DNA from: RGIG4708 sp045538875
Lineage (GTDB): Bacteria > Bacillota > Clostridia > UMGS1810
Direction: 5' to 3'
DNA: 35,499 bases
Assembly (NCBI GenBank): GCA_045538875.1
Contig: JAZQEG010000025.1
Location: 1-35,499 of the forward strand
Position 1 is the stretch's first letter; every line of letters begins with the position of its first letter. This document shows positions 16,367-25,583 of the stretch, in pieces. The notes under the pieces are model-generated. The model was not told the origin of the DNA. It saw nothing but the letters and a program-made list of their open reading frames with translations, and ran no database searches. The translations under genes were made by a program, and so were the position numbers.

Positions 16367-17479
16367 TTAGTTTAAAAGAGCAACTTCTGTTTCCTTATCA
16401 AAGAGGTGAATTCTGTTAACATCAACACCAAGTTTGATAACGTCGCCTGATTTTGCAGTGCTTCTTGGATCAACTCTTGCTGTAAAGTTGTAATCCATAA
16501 CCTTGAGGTAGAGGTATGTTTCAGCACCGAGCATTTCGGTAACTTCTACCTTAGCTTCAATTGTTGCATCAGGGTATGCACTTACAAACTGCTCATCATC
16601 GTGAAGGTCTTCAGGTCTTACACCAAATACAACTTCTTTGCCAATAATGTCTTTTTCCTTGATTTTTGCAGAAATACCTTCTGGCAACTTGATTGCGTTG
16701 TTACCAAATTTAAGTACTGCGTTGTTACCTTCCTCTTCAACAGTGCATGTAATAAAGTTCATCTGAGGGCTGCCTATAAAGCCTGCAACAAACATATTGC
16801 ATGGTTTGTTGTAGAGGTTGATAGGTGTATCAATCTGCTGTACAAAGCCATCTTTCATAACAATAATTCTCGAACCCATTGTAAGAGCTTCGGTCTGGTC
16901 ATGTGTAACGTAGATAAATGTTGTCTGCAATCTCTGGTGGAGCTTGCTGATTTCAGTTCTCATTTGTACACGAAGCTTAGCATCAAGGTTTGACAGAGGT
17001 TCGTCCATAAGGAATACCTTTGGTTCACGAACGATAGCACGGCCAAGAGCAACACGCTGTCTTTGACCACCCGAGAGAGCCTTTGGCTTTCTGTCAAGAA
17101 GGTGTTCGATGTCAAGAATTCTTGCAGCTTCGGTAACTCTTCGTTTGATTTCGTCTTTTGGCATTTTGCGAAGCTTAAGACCAAAAGCCATATTTTCAAA
17201 TACTGTCATATGTGGATAAAGAGCATAGTTTTGGAAAACCATTGCTATATCCCTGTCTTTTGGAGCAACGTCGTTAACGAGCTTGTCACCTATGTAAAGT
17301 TCACCGTCAGAAATCTCTTCAAGACCTGCGATCATACGAAGTGTTGTAGATTTACCGCAACCTGAAGGTCCTACCAATACGATAAATTCTTTGTCCTCAA
17401 TATCAAGGCAAAAATCTGTAACGGCTGTAACACCGCCGGCATATCTCTTATAAATATGTTGTAAACTTAAACTTGCCAT
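16367..17479 (-). CDS. MsmK/UgpC/MalK-type sugar ABC transporter ATP-binding protein
   Basis: A 370-residue ABC ATPase of the CUT1 carbohydrate-import class. Walker A GPSGCGKST is at residues 37-45. The Q-loop (VFQNYALYPHMTV), the signature LSGGQRQRVALG, Walker B VFLMDEPLSNLDA and the switch histidine in VTHDQTEA follow. The last ~130 residues form the TOBE/OB regulatory domain typical of MalK and MsmK. It energises sugar or glycerol-3-phosphate uptake by pairing with membrane permeases, none of which is nearby. Orphan MsmK proteins in Firmicutes serve several transporters, which is the likely situation here. The start follows TAGGAGG. Confidence 0.92.
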   Translation of the reverse strand: MASLSLQHIYKRYAGGVTAVTDFCLDIEDKEFIVLVGPSGCGKSTTLRMIAGLEEISDGELYIGDKLVNDVAPKDRDIAMVFQNYALYPHMTVFENMAFGLKLRKMPKDEIKRRVTEAARILDIEHLLDRKPKALSGGQRQRVALGRAIVREPKVFLMDEPLSNLDAKLRVQMRTEISKLHQRLQTTFIYVTHDQTEALTMGSRIIVMKDGFVQQIDTPINLYNKPCNMFVAGFIGSPQMNFITCTVEEEGNNAVLKFGNNAIKLPEGISAKIKEKDIIGKEVVFGVRPEDLHDDEQFVSAYPDATIEAKVEVTEMLGAETYLYLKVMDYNFTARVDPRSTAKSGDVIKLGVDVNRIHLFDKETEVALLN

Positions 17480-17823
17480 AATTTAAATCCTCCTAAGATT
17501 GATATAATTGTTTAATATAATAATAACACATAAATTCAATTATTGCTAATGTCTAATTATACAAAAAAATTTGATATATTTGTTAAGGTTATACAAAAAA
17601 TGTCGTTTGTTTAAAAAACATTCATTTTTGCTATTATTATTGCACAAAAAAACAGGATGTTTTTAAAAAATTAGTTGTTTACTTTTTTGCACATTTAAAA
17701 TGTTGAGCATTTAAAGGCAAAAAGTTTGTAAAAAGTGCACAAACCATATTGTTGTGTATTTTACAATTAACGCCCCGACTGTCCAAAAAGGTTTGTATAT
17801 CATTTAAATATATCAATATTGCA
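17480..17823. other. AT-rich spacer between the sugar-ABC ATPase gene and tex
   Basis: A 344-bp noncoding gap. A possible minus-strand promoter for the ATPase gene has -10 TATAAT at 17556-17561 and TTAACA at 17581-17586, but the 19-bp spacing is poor. There is a loose inverted repeat of TTTAAAAAACAT and ATGTTTTTAAA near 17610-17670, which could be chance in such AT-rich DNA. I see no convincing terminator for tex and no open reading frame. Confidence 0.4.
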
Positions 17824-19968
17824 TTAGGCCTGTTTAATCGAAAGCGCTATTCTTCCTTTTTTGGTGTCAATATCTATAACCTTAACCTTAACAATGTCGC
17901 CAACCGAAAGCGCATCGGTAGGATGCTTTATATATTTTTGGGATATTTGCGATATGTGAACCAGCCCGTCCTGGTGCACTCCAATATCAACAAACGCACC
18001 AAAATCAATAACATTTCGCACTGTGCCTGTGAGCAACATTCCAACCTTGAGGTCGTCCATAGACATAATGTCCGATTTAAGCTCAGGCTTTGGCATACAA
18101 TCTCTTGGGTCTCTGCCCGGTTTTTCGAGTGAGTCTATAATATCATTTACCGTTATAACACCCACATTGTTACTGCAGGCAAACTGATTTTTGTCAATTG
18201 CTTTTGCGCGCTCTCTGATATCAGAAAGAGCGCCTTGCTTGATGTCTTGCTCAGTATACCCAAGAGCAGACACAAGCTTAATTCCTACATCGTACGATTC
18301 GGGGTGAACGCTTGTAGCATCAAAGGCATTATCGCCATCTGTTATGCGCAAAAAGCCTGCACACTGTGTAAATGCTTTGTCGCCAAGCTTTGCAACCTTT
18401 TTAAGCTCTTTTCGGTTTTTAAACTTGCCGTTTTGTTCACGGTATGCAACAATGTTTTTTGCAACCGCTGCTGATATTCCTGCAACATACGAAAGCAGCG
18501 GTGCCGATGCAGTGTTGAGGTCTACACCTACTGTGTTAACACAGTTTTCTACAACACCCGAAAGGGCAGTGTCAAGCTCTTTTTGATTCATATCGTGCTG
18601 ATACTGACCAACACCAATAGATTTTGGGTCTATTTTTACAAGCTCAGCAAGAGGGTCCTGAATACGCCGTGCAATTGATGTTGCGCTGCGTTGCTCAACT
18701 GTAAAATCAGGAAATTCTTGTGCGGCAAGCTTTGATGCCGAATAAACCGAAGCGCCCGCCTCGCTAACCATAGCATAATGAACATCTCTGTCTATTTCGC
18801 CTATGAGCTTTGCTACAAATATTTCCGATTCCTTTGATGCAGTACCGTTACCGATTGCAATCAAGTCTACATTGTACTTGGCAATAAGCTTTTTAACAAA
18901 TTCTGCGCTTTTTTGGCTGTCGTGATGGGGCAAGGTGCAAAATATAACACCGGTGTCACAAACTTTGCCCGTTTCGTCTACAACCGCAATTTTGCAACCC
19001 GTGCGGTAGCCAGGGTCAATACCCAGTACCGTAACATTTTTAAACGGCGGCTGCATAAGCAGCTGATACAGGTTTTTTGAAAAAAGCACCATTGCCTTTT
19101 TTTCTGCCATTTCGGTGAGGCCTGCTCTTATTTCCCTCTCTACAGACGGATATATAAGCCGCTTATAGCTGTCGGCAATTGTGTTTTGAAGCAACTCATC
19201 ATAAATTGAACCAATAATTATTTGTGACTTAAGGTACGAAACAATAACATCTTCATCAACATCAACCGATACCTTTAAAAAGCCTTCTTTTTCGCCTCGG
19301 TTTATTGCAAGCACTCTGTGGCCGGCAATGTCTTTTACGCTCTGGCTAAACTCATAGTACATAGTATATACCGATTCAACCTCAGGGTCACCGCGGCTTA
19401 TTACAACACCAATTTTAAAAAATGTGTTTTTGATGTGCTTGCGGTAATCTGCGTTGTCTGATATCAGTTCGGCAATAATGTCACACGCTCCGCTTATTGC
19501 ATCATCTTCTGTTTCTACACCCAGCTCAGAATTAATATACTCTTTTGCAAAGTCATATACATTTCCCGTCTTTTCCTGCTGCAAGAGTATTTTTGTTGCA
19601 AGTGGTTCAAGACCTTTTTCCTTTGCAACCGACGCCCTTGTTTTACGCTTTGGTCTGTAAGGGCGGTAAATATCTTCAAGCTCAGATAGCACCAAAACGC
19701 TGTCAATTTTGCTTTTGAGCTCATCGGTAAGCTGGCCCTGCTCGTCTATAAGCCTGATTATTTCTTGCTTGCGCTCTTCAAGCGAACGCAAATACCCAAG
19801 CCTTGTATGGAGGTTGCGCAGTATTTCGTCATCCAATGAGCCTGTAACCTCTTTTCGGTATCTTGCAATAAAAGGAATTGTGTTTCCATCATCAATAAGA
19901 GCAATTGTGTTTGCAACCTGCTCCTTTTTTAAGTTAAACTCTTTACACAAAATTTGTATAATGTCCAT
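17824..19968 (-). CDS. tex: Tex-family RNA-binding S1 protein
   Basis: A 714-residue Tex homologue of normal length. Domains: an N-terminal helical region beginning MDIIQILCKEFNL, a YqgF/RNase H-like domain with VLGIDPGYRTG, helix-hairpin-helix repeats (ASAPLLSYVAGISAAVAKNIVAYR), and a C-terminal S1 domain (LLTGTVRNVIDFGAFVDIGVHQDG). Tex relates to eukaryotic Spt6 and binds nucleic acids. It affects transcription and toxin expression in several bacteria, but its exact role is unsettled. It starts 3 bp after the pseudouridine synthase gene, with GAGGTGG inside that gene's end, so the two are probably translated from one mRNA. Confidence 0.94.
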   Translation of the reverse strand: MDIIQILCKEFNLKKEQVANTIALIDDGNTIPFIARYRKEVTGSLDDEILRNLHTRLGYLRSLEERKQEIIRLIDEQGQLTDELKSKIDSVLVLSELEDIYRPYRPKRKTRASVAKEKGLEPLATKILLQQEKTGNVYDFAKEYINSELGVETEDDAISGACDIIAELISDNADYRKHIKNTFFKIGVVISRGDPEVESVYTMYYEFSQSVKDIAGHRVLAINRGEKEGFLKVSVDVDEDVIVSYLKSQIIIGSIYDELLQNTIADSYKRLIYPSVEREIRAGLTEMAEKKAMVLFSKNLYQLLMQPPFKNVTVLGIDPGYRTGCKIAVVDETGKVCDTGVIFCTLPHHDSQKSAEFVKKLIAKYNVDLIAIGNGTASKESEIFVAKLIGEIDRDVHYAMVSEAGASVYSASKLAAQEFPDFTVEQRSATSIARRIQDPLAELVKIDPKSIGVGQYQHDMNQKELDTALSGVVENCVNTVGVDLNTASAPLLSYVAGISAAVAKNIVAYREQNGKFKNRKELKKVAKLGDKAFTQCAGFLRITDGDNAFDATSVHPESYDVGIKLVSALGYTEQDIKQGALSDIRERAKAIDKNQFACSNNVGVITVNDIIDSLEKPGRDPRDCMPKPELKSDIMSMDDLKVGMLLTGTVRNVIDFGAFVDIGVHQDGLVHISQISQKYIKHPTDALSVGDIVKVKVIDIDTKKGRIALSIKQA

Positions 19969-19971
19969 CAG

Positions 19972-20673
19972 CTATTCCACCTCACAAAGCAAATTAATTT
20001 CGTCATTTGTCATCTCGCGCCACTGCCCTGCCTTTAAACATTCGTCGAGGGTCAGGTTGCCCATTTGTATTCTTTTTAAATAAGTGACAGTTTTACCAAC
20101 CGCCTCAAACATACGCTTTACCTGATGAAACTTGCCCTCATACACTGTTACAACTGCACCGCCATCTGCTTTTTTAAGGTGTGCTGGCATAGTTTTGTAG
20201 CCATTGTCAATAACAACGCCATTGGCAAACGCTCTGATATCAGATTGCTCTATTGGCTTGTCAAGCTGTGCGTAATATATTTTTTTGACATGTGATTTTG
20301 GCGAAAGCAGCCTGTGACTCATATCTCCGTCGTTTGTAAGTACCAAAAGCCCCTCGGTATCTATATCAAGCCTCCCCACAGGAAAAGGCTCAAATGACAA
20401 GCTGTATTCATCAAGCAGGCCAACTACCGTGGGCAAATGTTTGTCGTATGTGGCACTCACTACACCCTTTGGTTTATGGAGCATAATGTAAATATATTTT
20501 TTGTACTCCGCTTTTTGTCCGTGTATTCTGATATCAGTGCAGTTTTCGTCAATGTGCATTGCACTGTCTTTTACAACGCTTCCATCAGCGGTAATTGCGC
20601 CCTGCTTTATCAGTGCTTTTATCTCTTTGCGGGTTCCATATCCCGAATTGGCAAGGAATTTGTCTATTCTCAT
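19972..20673 (-). CDS. RsuA-type rRNA pseudouridine synthase
   Basis: A 233-residue pseudouridine synthase. An N-terminal S4 RNA-binding domain (MRIDKFLANSGYGTRKEIKALI) is followed by the catalytic domain with the active-site aspartate in GRLDIDTEGLL. Length and motifs fit RsuA, which modifies U516 of 16S rRNA, better than RluB, but the two are hard to separate by eye. An in-frame TTG at 20691 is rejected in favour of the ATG at 20673 behind GGAGG. It is followed directly by tex and preceded by a possible attenuator hairpin after divIVA. Confidence 0.88.
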   Translation of the reverse strand: MRIDKFLANSGYGTRKEIKALIKQGAITADGSVVKDSAMHIDENCTDIRIHGQKAEYKKYIYIMLHKPKGVVSATYDKHLPTVVGLLDEYSLSFEPFPVGRLDIDTEGLLVLTNDGDMSHRLLSPKSHVKKIYYAQLDKPIEQSDIRAFANGVVIDNGYKTMPAHLKKADGGAVVTVYEGKFHQVKRMFEAVGKTVTYLKRIQMGNLTLDECLKAGQWREMTNDEINLLCEVE

Positions 20674-20693
20674 ATTTCCTCCGATATTCAAAA

Positions 20694-20719
20694 CGGGCGG
20701 TGTCTGACGACCCCGCCCG
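20694..20719 (-). terminator. Weak terminator or attenuator hairpin between divIVA and the rsuA-like gene
   Basis: A GC-rich stem, CGGGCGG (20694-20700) with CCGCCCG (20713-20719), can form. On the minus strand only four T follow, then the ribosome binding site of the next gene. This may partly end the division-gene transcript rather than stop it fully. Confidence 0.5.
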
Positions 20720-20754
20720 ATATTTTAGGTAATAAGCAACAAAAAGTTTGCCGA

Positions 20755-21207
20755 TTATTTTGCTGTTGTATCAAACTTTTGCAAGTTTTCAATCTGCGCA
20801 TTAAGCATACTTATTGCCTGACATTTGTATATATCCATAGCGTGTTGCATTTTTGAAAGCTCACTTTGTGCACTTTCGATGCTTTTGTTTGCATTGTCAG
20901 TAATCTCTTTTGCCTGAGCCTGAGCCTCTTTAATAATAAGGTCTGCCTTTTCCTGAGCATTTTTTTGAAGATTTTCGGCAGTTTGCTGTGCCACAATAAG
21001 CGAATGATTCATTGCTTCTTCAATAGATTTGTAGGTTTCTACCTGCTCCTTAAGAGCCTTAATTTCCTGCTCTGATGAAAGAGCCTGCTTATATAGCACT
21101 TCATAATCCTCAAGGATATACGCCATAAAATCGTCTACATCCTCCTTGTTATAGCCCATAACTCCTTTGTCAAATCTTTTTGTTTGTATTTCCATTGGTG
21201 TTATCAT
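20755..21207 (-). CDS. divIVA: DivIVA-domain cell-division protein
   Basis: A 150-residue coiled-coil protein of the DivIVA/GpsB class. The N-terminal lipid-binding segment (MITPMEIQTKRFDKGVMGYNKEDVDDFM) is conserved. A long alanine-, glutamate- and glutamine-rich coiled coil runs from about residue 35 to 130. DivIVA recognises negatively curved membrane at septa and poles and recruits partners. The GTG at 21216 is passed over in favour of the ATG at 21207 behind GGGTGA. It follows ylmH by 19 bp and is part of the sepF-ylmH-divIVA division cluster. Confidence 0.9.
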   Translation of the reverse strand: MITPMEIQTKRFDKGVMGYNKEDVDDFMAYILEDYEVLYKQALSSEQEIKALKEQVETYKSIEEAMNHSLIVAQQTAENLQKNAQEKADLIIKEAQAQAKEITDNANKSIESAQSELSKMQHAMDIYKCQAISMLNAQIENLQKFDTTAK

Positions 21208-21226
21208 TTTTATCACCCATTTCTCT

Positions 21227-22009
21227 TTAGTTTATATATTGTTTTATGTGTATATGATATCTGCCTTTTTTGGTGAGCGAGCCATCTGTCTCAACAACAA
21301 ATTTGCCGTGCCCCCTTACCGAAATAACATCGCCGCCTTGTACAATTGCCGATGCAGATAAAACTGTCTGGTAGTTGTGAGTAACAAATCCCCTCTTTAC
21401 TGCCTCAAGAGAATTACCTCTCGACATATTGAGAGCAGCACTTATAACGCAGTCAATCCTGAGTGATGCAACAGTGTCGTCCTTTTGTTTAAAACACCTT
21501 TTAGGTACTTCAACCTCATCGGGGCTGCACTTTTGGATGAGAACCCTTGCGTTTGCTATTTTTTCGAGATTGTACAAAATATAGTCTGCAATTTCGCTGT
21601 GGCAAAACACATATGCGCAGGTATCACAGGTTATAATATCACCAGTAAGCTCTCTTTTTATCCCAAGAGATAGTATTGCTCCCAGATAATCCCTGTGAGA
21701 ATATACTTTTTTGTTGGTGGCGGTAATTTTTAAAACCGAAAGAGGAAATTGTATGTCTCCCCAAAATTCGTCTTTAATATAAAAGCACATCATATTGCGC
21801 TCAGCGTTTTGGTGCCCGCCATAGCACTCAATGTCAACAAATCTGCCAAGCCTTTCTGATATCAGGTTTTGCTCCCTCGGCGCTAAAAATTTTGTATACA
21901 CTGCACTGTGTGTTTTTTCGGCTCTGTCTGCCTTGTCGCACATTTGCGACACAAAAGTTTTGTCATCGGCACACTCCAGCCCATAAAGCGCCTGCTTTCT
22001 GTCTGTCAT
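21227..22009 (-). CDS. ylmH: YlmH, S4-domain RNA-binding protein
   Basis: A 260-residue YlmH of usual size. The N-terminal two-thirds is the YlmH-specific region. A C-terminal S4 domain (about 185-250) begins RIDCVISAALNMSRGNSLEAVKRGFV and ends with VISVRGHGKFVV. YlmH lies in the division cluster of many Gram-positives, and recent work links it to rescue of stalled ribosomes or ribosome quality control. It starts 2 bp after the sepF stop with no clear ribosome binding site, suggesting translational coupling. The membrane-protein gene ylmG, usual between sepF and ylmH, is absent. Confidence 0.9.
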   Translation of the reverse strand: MTDRKQALYGLECADDKTFVSQMCDKADRAEKTHSAVYTKFLAPREQNLISERLGRFVDIECYGGHQNAERNMMCFYIKDEFWGDIQFPLSVLKITATNKKVYSHRDYLGAILSLGIKRELTGDIITCDTCAYVFCHSEIADYILYNLEKIANARVLIQKCSPDEVEVPKRCFKQKDDTVASLRIDCVISAALNMSRGNSLEAVKRGFVTHNYQTVLSASAIVQGGDVISVRGHGKFVVETDGSLTKKGRYHIHIKQYIN

Positions 22010-22011
22010 TG

Positions 22012-22584
22012 CTAGATGTCAAGCTCAGCAAATGCCGATGCAGTAAAATCCTCGTTTATGTAGCCGGTAATGCCTATATTATTTGGAGTAACCACTATAA
22101 TACCATTTGATACCTTTTGAATTCTGCCGTCAAGCGCACATATTGCACCGCTCAAAAAATCTGTAACCTTTTGGGCAGTTGCCTTGTCAAGCTTTTCAAG
22201 GTTAACAACAACAGGCTGTCCGTCTTTTAAGTATCTTGCAATTTCCTTGGCGCCATTGTAATCTGTAGGCTGTTTAATAACCATATTAACACCCGAATAT
22301 GTGTTCATAGAAGCACCCTGCATATTTACTACCCTTGAGCGTCTGCTGTCTGATGAGTTAGAAGCTGTAGGCTTTGACCAGCTGCCGTACGAAGAGGCGT
22401 AATCCTTTCTGTCTGCTTCCTTTAAAGCAGCTCTGTCAGGCTTTTGGCTGTCTAAAAATCTTGATTTTTTCTTTTCTCTGGGTTCCTTTTCTTTTTTTTC
22501 TGCAGGCATTACTTCACCATTTTCATTTTCGTAAGCATCTGCAAGTCCCAGCGAATCCATTACCCAGTCCATAATTTTGCTCAT
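22012..22584 (-). CDS. sepF: Cell division protein SepF
   Basis: A 190-residue SepF. An amphipathic N-terminal membrane anchor (MSKIMDWVMDSLGL) is followed by a charged, low-complexity linker of about residues 22-95 rich in K, E, R and S. The C-terminal globular SepF domain (about 97-185) contains VVVNLEKLDKATAQKVTDFLSG. SepF tethers FtsZ to the membrane and shapes the septum. The start follows GGGGGAT. It heads the sepF-ylmH-divIVA group, 98 bp downstream of yggS. Confidence 0.94.
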   Translation of the reverse strand: MSKIMDWVMDSLGLADAYENENGEVMPAEKKEKEPREKKKSRFLDSQKPDRAALKEADRKDYASSYGSWSKPTASNSSDSRRSRVVNMQGASMNTYSGVNMVIKQPTDYNGAKEIARYLKDGQPVVVNLEKLDKATAQKVTDFLSGAICALDGRIQKVSNGIIVVTPNNIGITGYINEDFTASAFAELDI

Positions 22585-22682
22585 TGTTTTATCCCCCTAC
22601 CAATTAATTAAACGAAAGTAAGTAGTCAATTGTCTTTCGTTGTGTTAAAATACTTGGCAATCCGTTAACGATTACCTGCGTT

Positions 22683-23363
22683 TTATGCCTTAAACAGTGC
22701 CGAACCGATGCGTACAAAATTTGCTCCCTGCTCAACTGCCAACTCGTAGTCATTGCTCATACCCATCGATAGATAGTCCATACTAATATTATCGTATTTT
22801 TTTGTCGATATGTCAACACTCAATTGATATAATTGTGCAAAAATTTTGCTTATTTCATCTTTTTGTGCATTAAGAGGTGCCATAGTCATAAGCCCCCTCA
22901 CACGAATATGCGAAAACTCGCTTATTTGCTGCACAAAACCAAAAGCATCCCTTGGATTAATGCCGCTTTTTGTTTGCTCGCCCGATACATTTACTTGAAC
23001 CAGTACATCCATAACCCTGTTAAGCTTTGCACATTGTTTGTCAATCTCTTTTGCAAGAGATACCGATTCTACCGAATGTATCATCACCACCTTATCTGCA
23101 ATATACTTTACCTTGTTTTTTTGAAGTGTGCCTATAAGATGCCAGTTTACATTGCCGTTTATTTTGTCGTATTTTTCCACAAGCTCCTGAACTCTGTTTT
23201 CGCCAAGGTCTGTAATGCCAAGGTTTACCAGTTCATTTATCTGCTCAGGGGTACGCCTTTTTGTGACAGCAACAATTTTTATTTTCTTTGCATCCCTACC
23301 CGATTTAGAGCAGGCATCATATATGTTTTGACGCACAGTGTTTAAATTTTCTGCAATGGACAT
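22683..23363 (-). CDS. yggS: YggS-family pyridoxal 5'-phosphate homeostasis protein
   Basis: A 226-residue single-domain PLP-binding protein with an alanine-racemase-like barrel. The PLP lysine is K35 in VAVTK. Family signatures LGENRVQELVEKY, WHLIGTLQKNK, HSVESVSLA and SMGMSNDYELAVEQGANFVRIGSALF follow in order. It buffers free PLP and affects amino-acid metabolism. The gene is commonly upstream of sepF in Gram-positives (YlmE in Bacillus), as here. The ATG follows AGGAGG. Confidence 0.94.
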   Translation of the reverse strand: MSIAENLNTVRQNIYDACSKSGRDAKKIKIVAVTKRRTPEQINELVNLGITDLGENRVQELVEKYDKINGNVNWHLIGTLQKNKVKYIADKVVMIHSVESVSLAKEIDKQCAKLNRVMDVLVQVNVSGEQTKSGINPRDAFGFVQQISEFSHIRVRGLMTMAPLNAQKDEISKIFAQLYQLSVDISTKKYDNISMDYLSMGMSNDYELAVEQGANFVRIGSALFKA

Positions 23364-23410
23364 ACCCTGCCTCCTAAAACCTCAATTTTAAAATTTAATG
23401 CACATGGGGC

Positions 23411-24616
23411 TTATTCGTATTTTTTGCCCTCGGTGTAGTCTTTTGCATATGTTATAACCTCATCATAAAGCAAAAGTCCGCCGCTTTGAGTTGCAGTTTC
23501 CACTATGGCATGCTTTGAATCTTTGTAAATTACATTTACAGGCTTAAAGTGAACTTGCGAATTTACAAGCACATATACACCCGTTACTCCGTCTGCCGAA
23601 ACAGAAAGCGCCTTTACAGGAACCTTTATACCTGTGTACTTTTGATACACCAAATCAAACTCAACCTCTCTGTTGCCAAAAGCAAAGTCGCTGTTGGCAC
23701 TGGAGGTAATTACAACAACATATTTGTTTGATGCCTCTGCCGAAATGTGCGAAATGGTAGCGGGCACCTCGGTGTTATCGTGAGGAAAACGCACATACAC
23801 AGCTTTGCCTTTTTCAAGGTGCGACGCAACCGAATCGTTTACAAGTGTTGCCAACGACCACTGATAGTTGTCAATAATTTTACATGTCACACCAGATTTT
23901 TCTATGTCGGTTTTTGAAAGTCTGTTTTTTTTCATAAGCTGATAATCAGCCACCGTCATATTAAGAGCAGCATCATTTGTCATAGTGCCCTCGTATCCGT
24001 CTATGTTGGTCGAAAACTGCCCGTGCACAGGTGCATATATGTCACTTTTGGCAGCATTAAAAGATTTTTCGAGTCTCTCTTTTTCTGCCTTGAGTTCGGC
24101 AAGAAGAGTGGAGCTTTCGTCCTTTGTACTTGTTGAAACACGCTTTGTCGCAAGCGCGCTTAAATTTTGCTTGAGTGCAGTTACCTTTTCGGCATTACGG
24201 TCATTTGAAGCCATAATAATGTCATTTATTTTTGCTGTAATGGTTTGCTCAAGCTTATATGCATCGTTGCTATGATGCTCTGTGCCTGTCTGGGCATTGA
24301 TTTCGTTTATTCGTCTGTTAATTTCTTCAAGCCTGCTTTGAGTCTGGTTGTCAACCTCGCCCTTGTACACGCTTGCAACAAGCTTGTTTTTTTTAACAAT
24401 TTCGCCTTCTTTTACCTTTGCCTCAAAAACTCCCGACTCACCGGCAGACATAGTTGTTTCGTCCCTTATAACAAGCCCGTCGAGAGAATAAACCTTTTCA
24501 AGAGATCCTGATGATACAACATGCGTTTTTATATCGGGCGAAATAAGCCCTGCCATATTGTACATTATAAATATTATACCAACAAGTATAACAATTTTTA
24601 CGGGACCTTTTTTCAT
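23411..24616 (-). CDS. HlyD-like membrane-anchored adaptor protein
   Basis: A 401-residue protein with one N-terminal membrane segment (VKIVILVGIIFIMYNMAGLI, about 5-25) and the rest outside. A biotinyl-lipoyl-like hairpin (SGVFEAKVKEGEIVKKNKLVASV) is followed by a coiled coil of about 100 residues and a second lipoyl half (YAPVHGQFSTNIDGYEG), then beta-rich domains. This is the layout of HlyD/membrane-fusion proteins. No ABC transporter or other pump gene is adjacent. It lies between miaA and yggS, next to the division genes, and a role at the envelope or septum rather than in export is possible, but that is inference from position only. Confidence 0.75.
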   Translation of the reverse strand: MKKGPVKIVILVGIIFIMYNMAGLISPDIKTHVVSSGSLEKVYSLDGLVIRDETTMSAGESGVFEAKVKEGEIVKKNKLVASVYKGEVDNQTQSRLEEINRRINEINAQTGTEHHSNDAYKLEQTITAKINDIIMASNDRNAEKVTALKQNLSALATKRVSTSTKDESSTLLAELKAEKERLEKSFNAAKSDIYAPVHGQFSTNIDGYEGTMTNDAALNMTVADYQLMKKNRLSKTDIEKSGVTCKIIDNYQWSLATLVNDSVASHLEKGKAVYVRFPHDNTEVPATISHISAEASNKYVVVITSSANSDFAFGNREVEFDLVYQKYTGIKVPVKALSVSADGVTGVYVLVNSQVHFKPVNVIYKDSKHAIVETATQSGGLLLYDEVITYAKDYTEGKKYE

Positions 24617-24622
24617 ATTTCT

Positions 24623-25570
24623 CTATCCTTTCTCAAGTGTGTCTTTTATAATTTTGGCACACATGTTTGCACATTGATTTATATCCTTTTGCTCGCTTAA
24701 ATTTACATATATAATGTCCTGCCTGTTGCCAAACCATGTAAGCTGCCTTTTGGCATAACGCCTAGATGAACGCTTGAGATTTTGCACCGCCTCATCAAAG
24801 CTCATATTGCCTGTAATATACGGGATAATTTCTTTGTAGCCTATTGCCTGCATCGCTGTAGACTCAGGGCTAAGCCCTCCGTCAAGAAGCGCCTTTGTTT
24901 CGTCTACAAGCCCCGATTTAAGCATTATGTCCACTCGCTTGTCTATACGCTCATACAGCTCATCTCTGTTTCTTACAAGGCAAATGTAACAGCAATTGTA
25001 GGGCGATTGCTTTTGCTTTGTAAGCTCATTGTGCTCTGATATGGCAAACCCTGTGGATTTGTAAAACTCCAGCGCCCTTATTACTCTTTTTACGTTGTTT
25101 GGATGAATGGTTAGGGCACTTTTGGGGTCAACCTTTTTAAGCTCTCCGTGCAGGTACTCATTGCCCATTTGTTCAGCCATGTTTTGAAGCTTCTGCCTAT
25201 ATGCGCTGTCTACCTCTGTGTCGGTAAAGTCAATATCCTTTAAAAAAGAGTCGATATATAGGCCCGTGCCCCCCGCAATTAAAGGCAGCTTGCCACGAGA
25301 GTTTATATCTGATACCAATGCTTTGCATTTTTGTACAAAATCGCACACCGAAAAATTAACATCGGGCGTGGTTATATCTATAAGATGATGCGGCACTCCC
25401 TGCATTTCATCTTTTGTAACCTTGGCTGTGCCGATGTCCATATTTTTGTATATCTGCATAGAATCTGCCGATATTATTTCTGCATTAATAAGCTTTGCTG
25501 TTTGTACCGACAAAGCTGTTTTGCCTACACCGGTAGGCCCTGCAATAACTGCAACAGGTGTTTTGGGCAT
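24623..25570 (-). CDS. miaA: tRNA dimethylallyltransferase
   Basis: A 315-residue MiaA of standard length. It transfers a dimethylallyl group to N6 of A37 in tRNAs reading UNN codons. The P-loop GPTGVGKT is at residues 11-18, then ISADSMQIYKNMDIGTAKV, GTGLYIDSFL and the late RRYAKRQLTWFGN motif follow. MiaB, encoded upstream in this same block, acts next in the pathway by methylthiolating the product. It lies 13 bp after mutL and 6 bp before the HlyD-like gene. The hfq gene that often follows miaA is not here. Confidence 0.97.
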   Translation of the reverse strand: MPKTPVAVIAGPTGVGKTALSVQTAKLINAEIISADSMQIYKNMDIGTAKVTKDEMQGVPHHLIDITTPDVNFSVCDFVQKCKALVSDINSRGKLPLIAGGTGLYIDSFLKDIDFTDTEVDSAYRQKLQNMAEQMGNEYLHGELKKVDPKSALTIHPNNVKRVIRALEFYKSTGFAISEHNELTKQKQSPYNCCYICLVRNRDELYERIDKRVDIMLKSGLVDETKALLDGGLSPESTAMQAIGYKEIIPYITGNMSFDEAVQNLKRSSRRYAKRQLTWFGNRQDIIYVNLSEQKDINQCANMCAKIIKDTLEKG

Positions 25571-25583
25571 AATTATAATTCCT

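Noticed and set aside
22611..22641. Hairpin AACGAAAG/CTTTCGTT between yggS and sepF as a terminator
   Set aside because: The stem is only 8 bp with a 15-nt loop and is followed by TAATTAATT rather than a T-run, so it is too weak to call.
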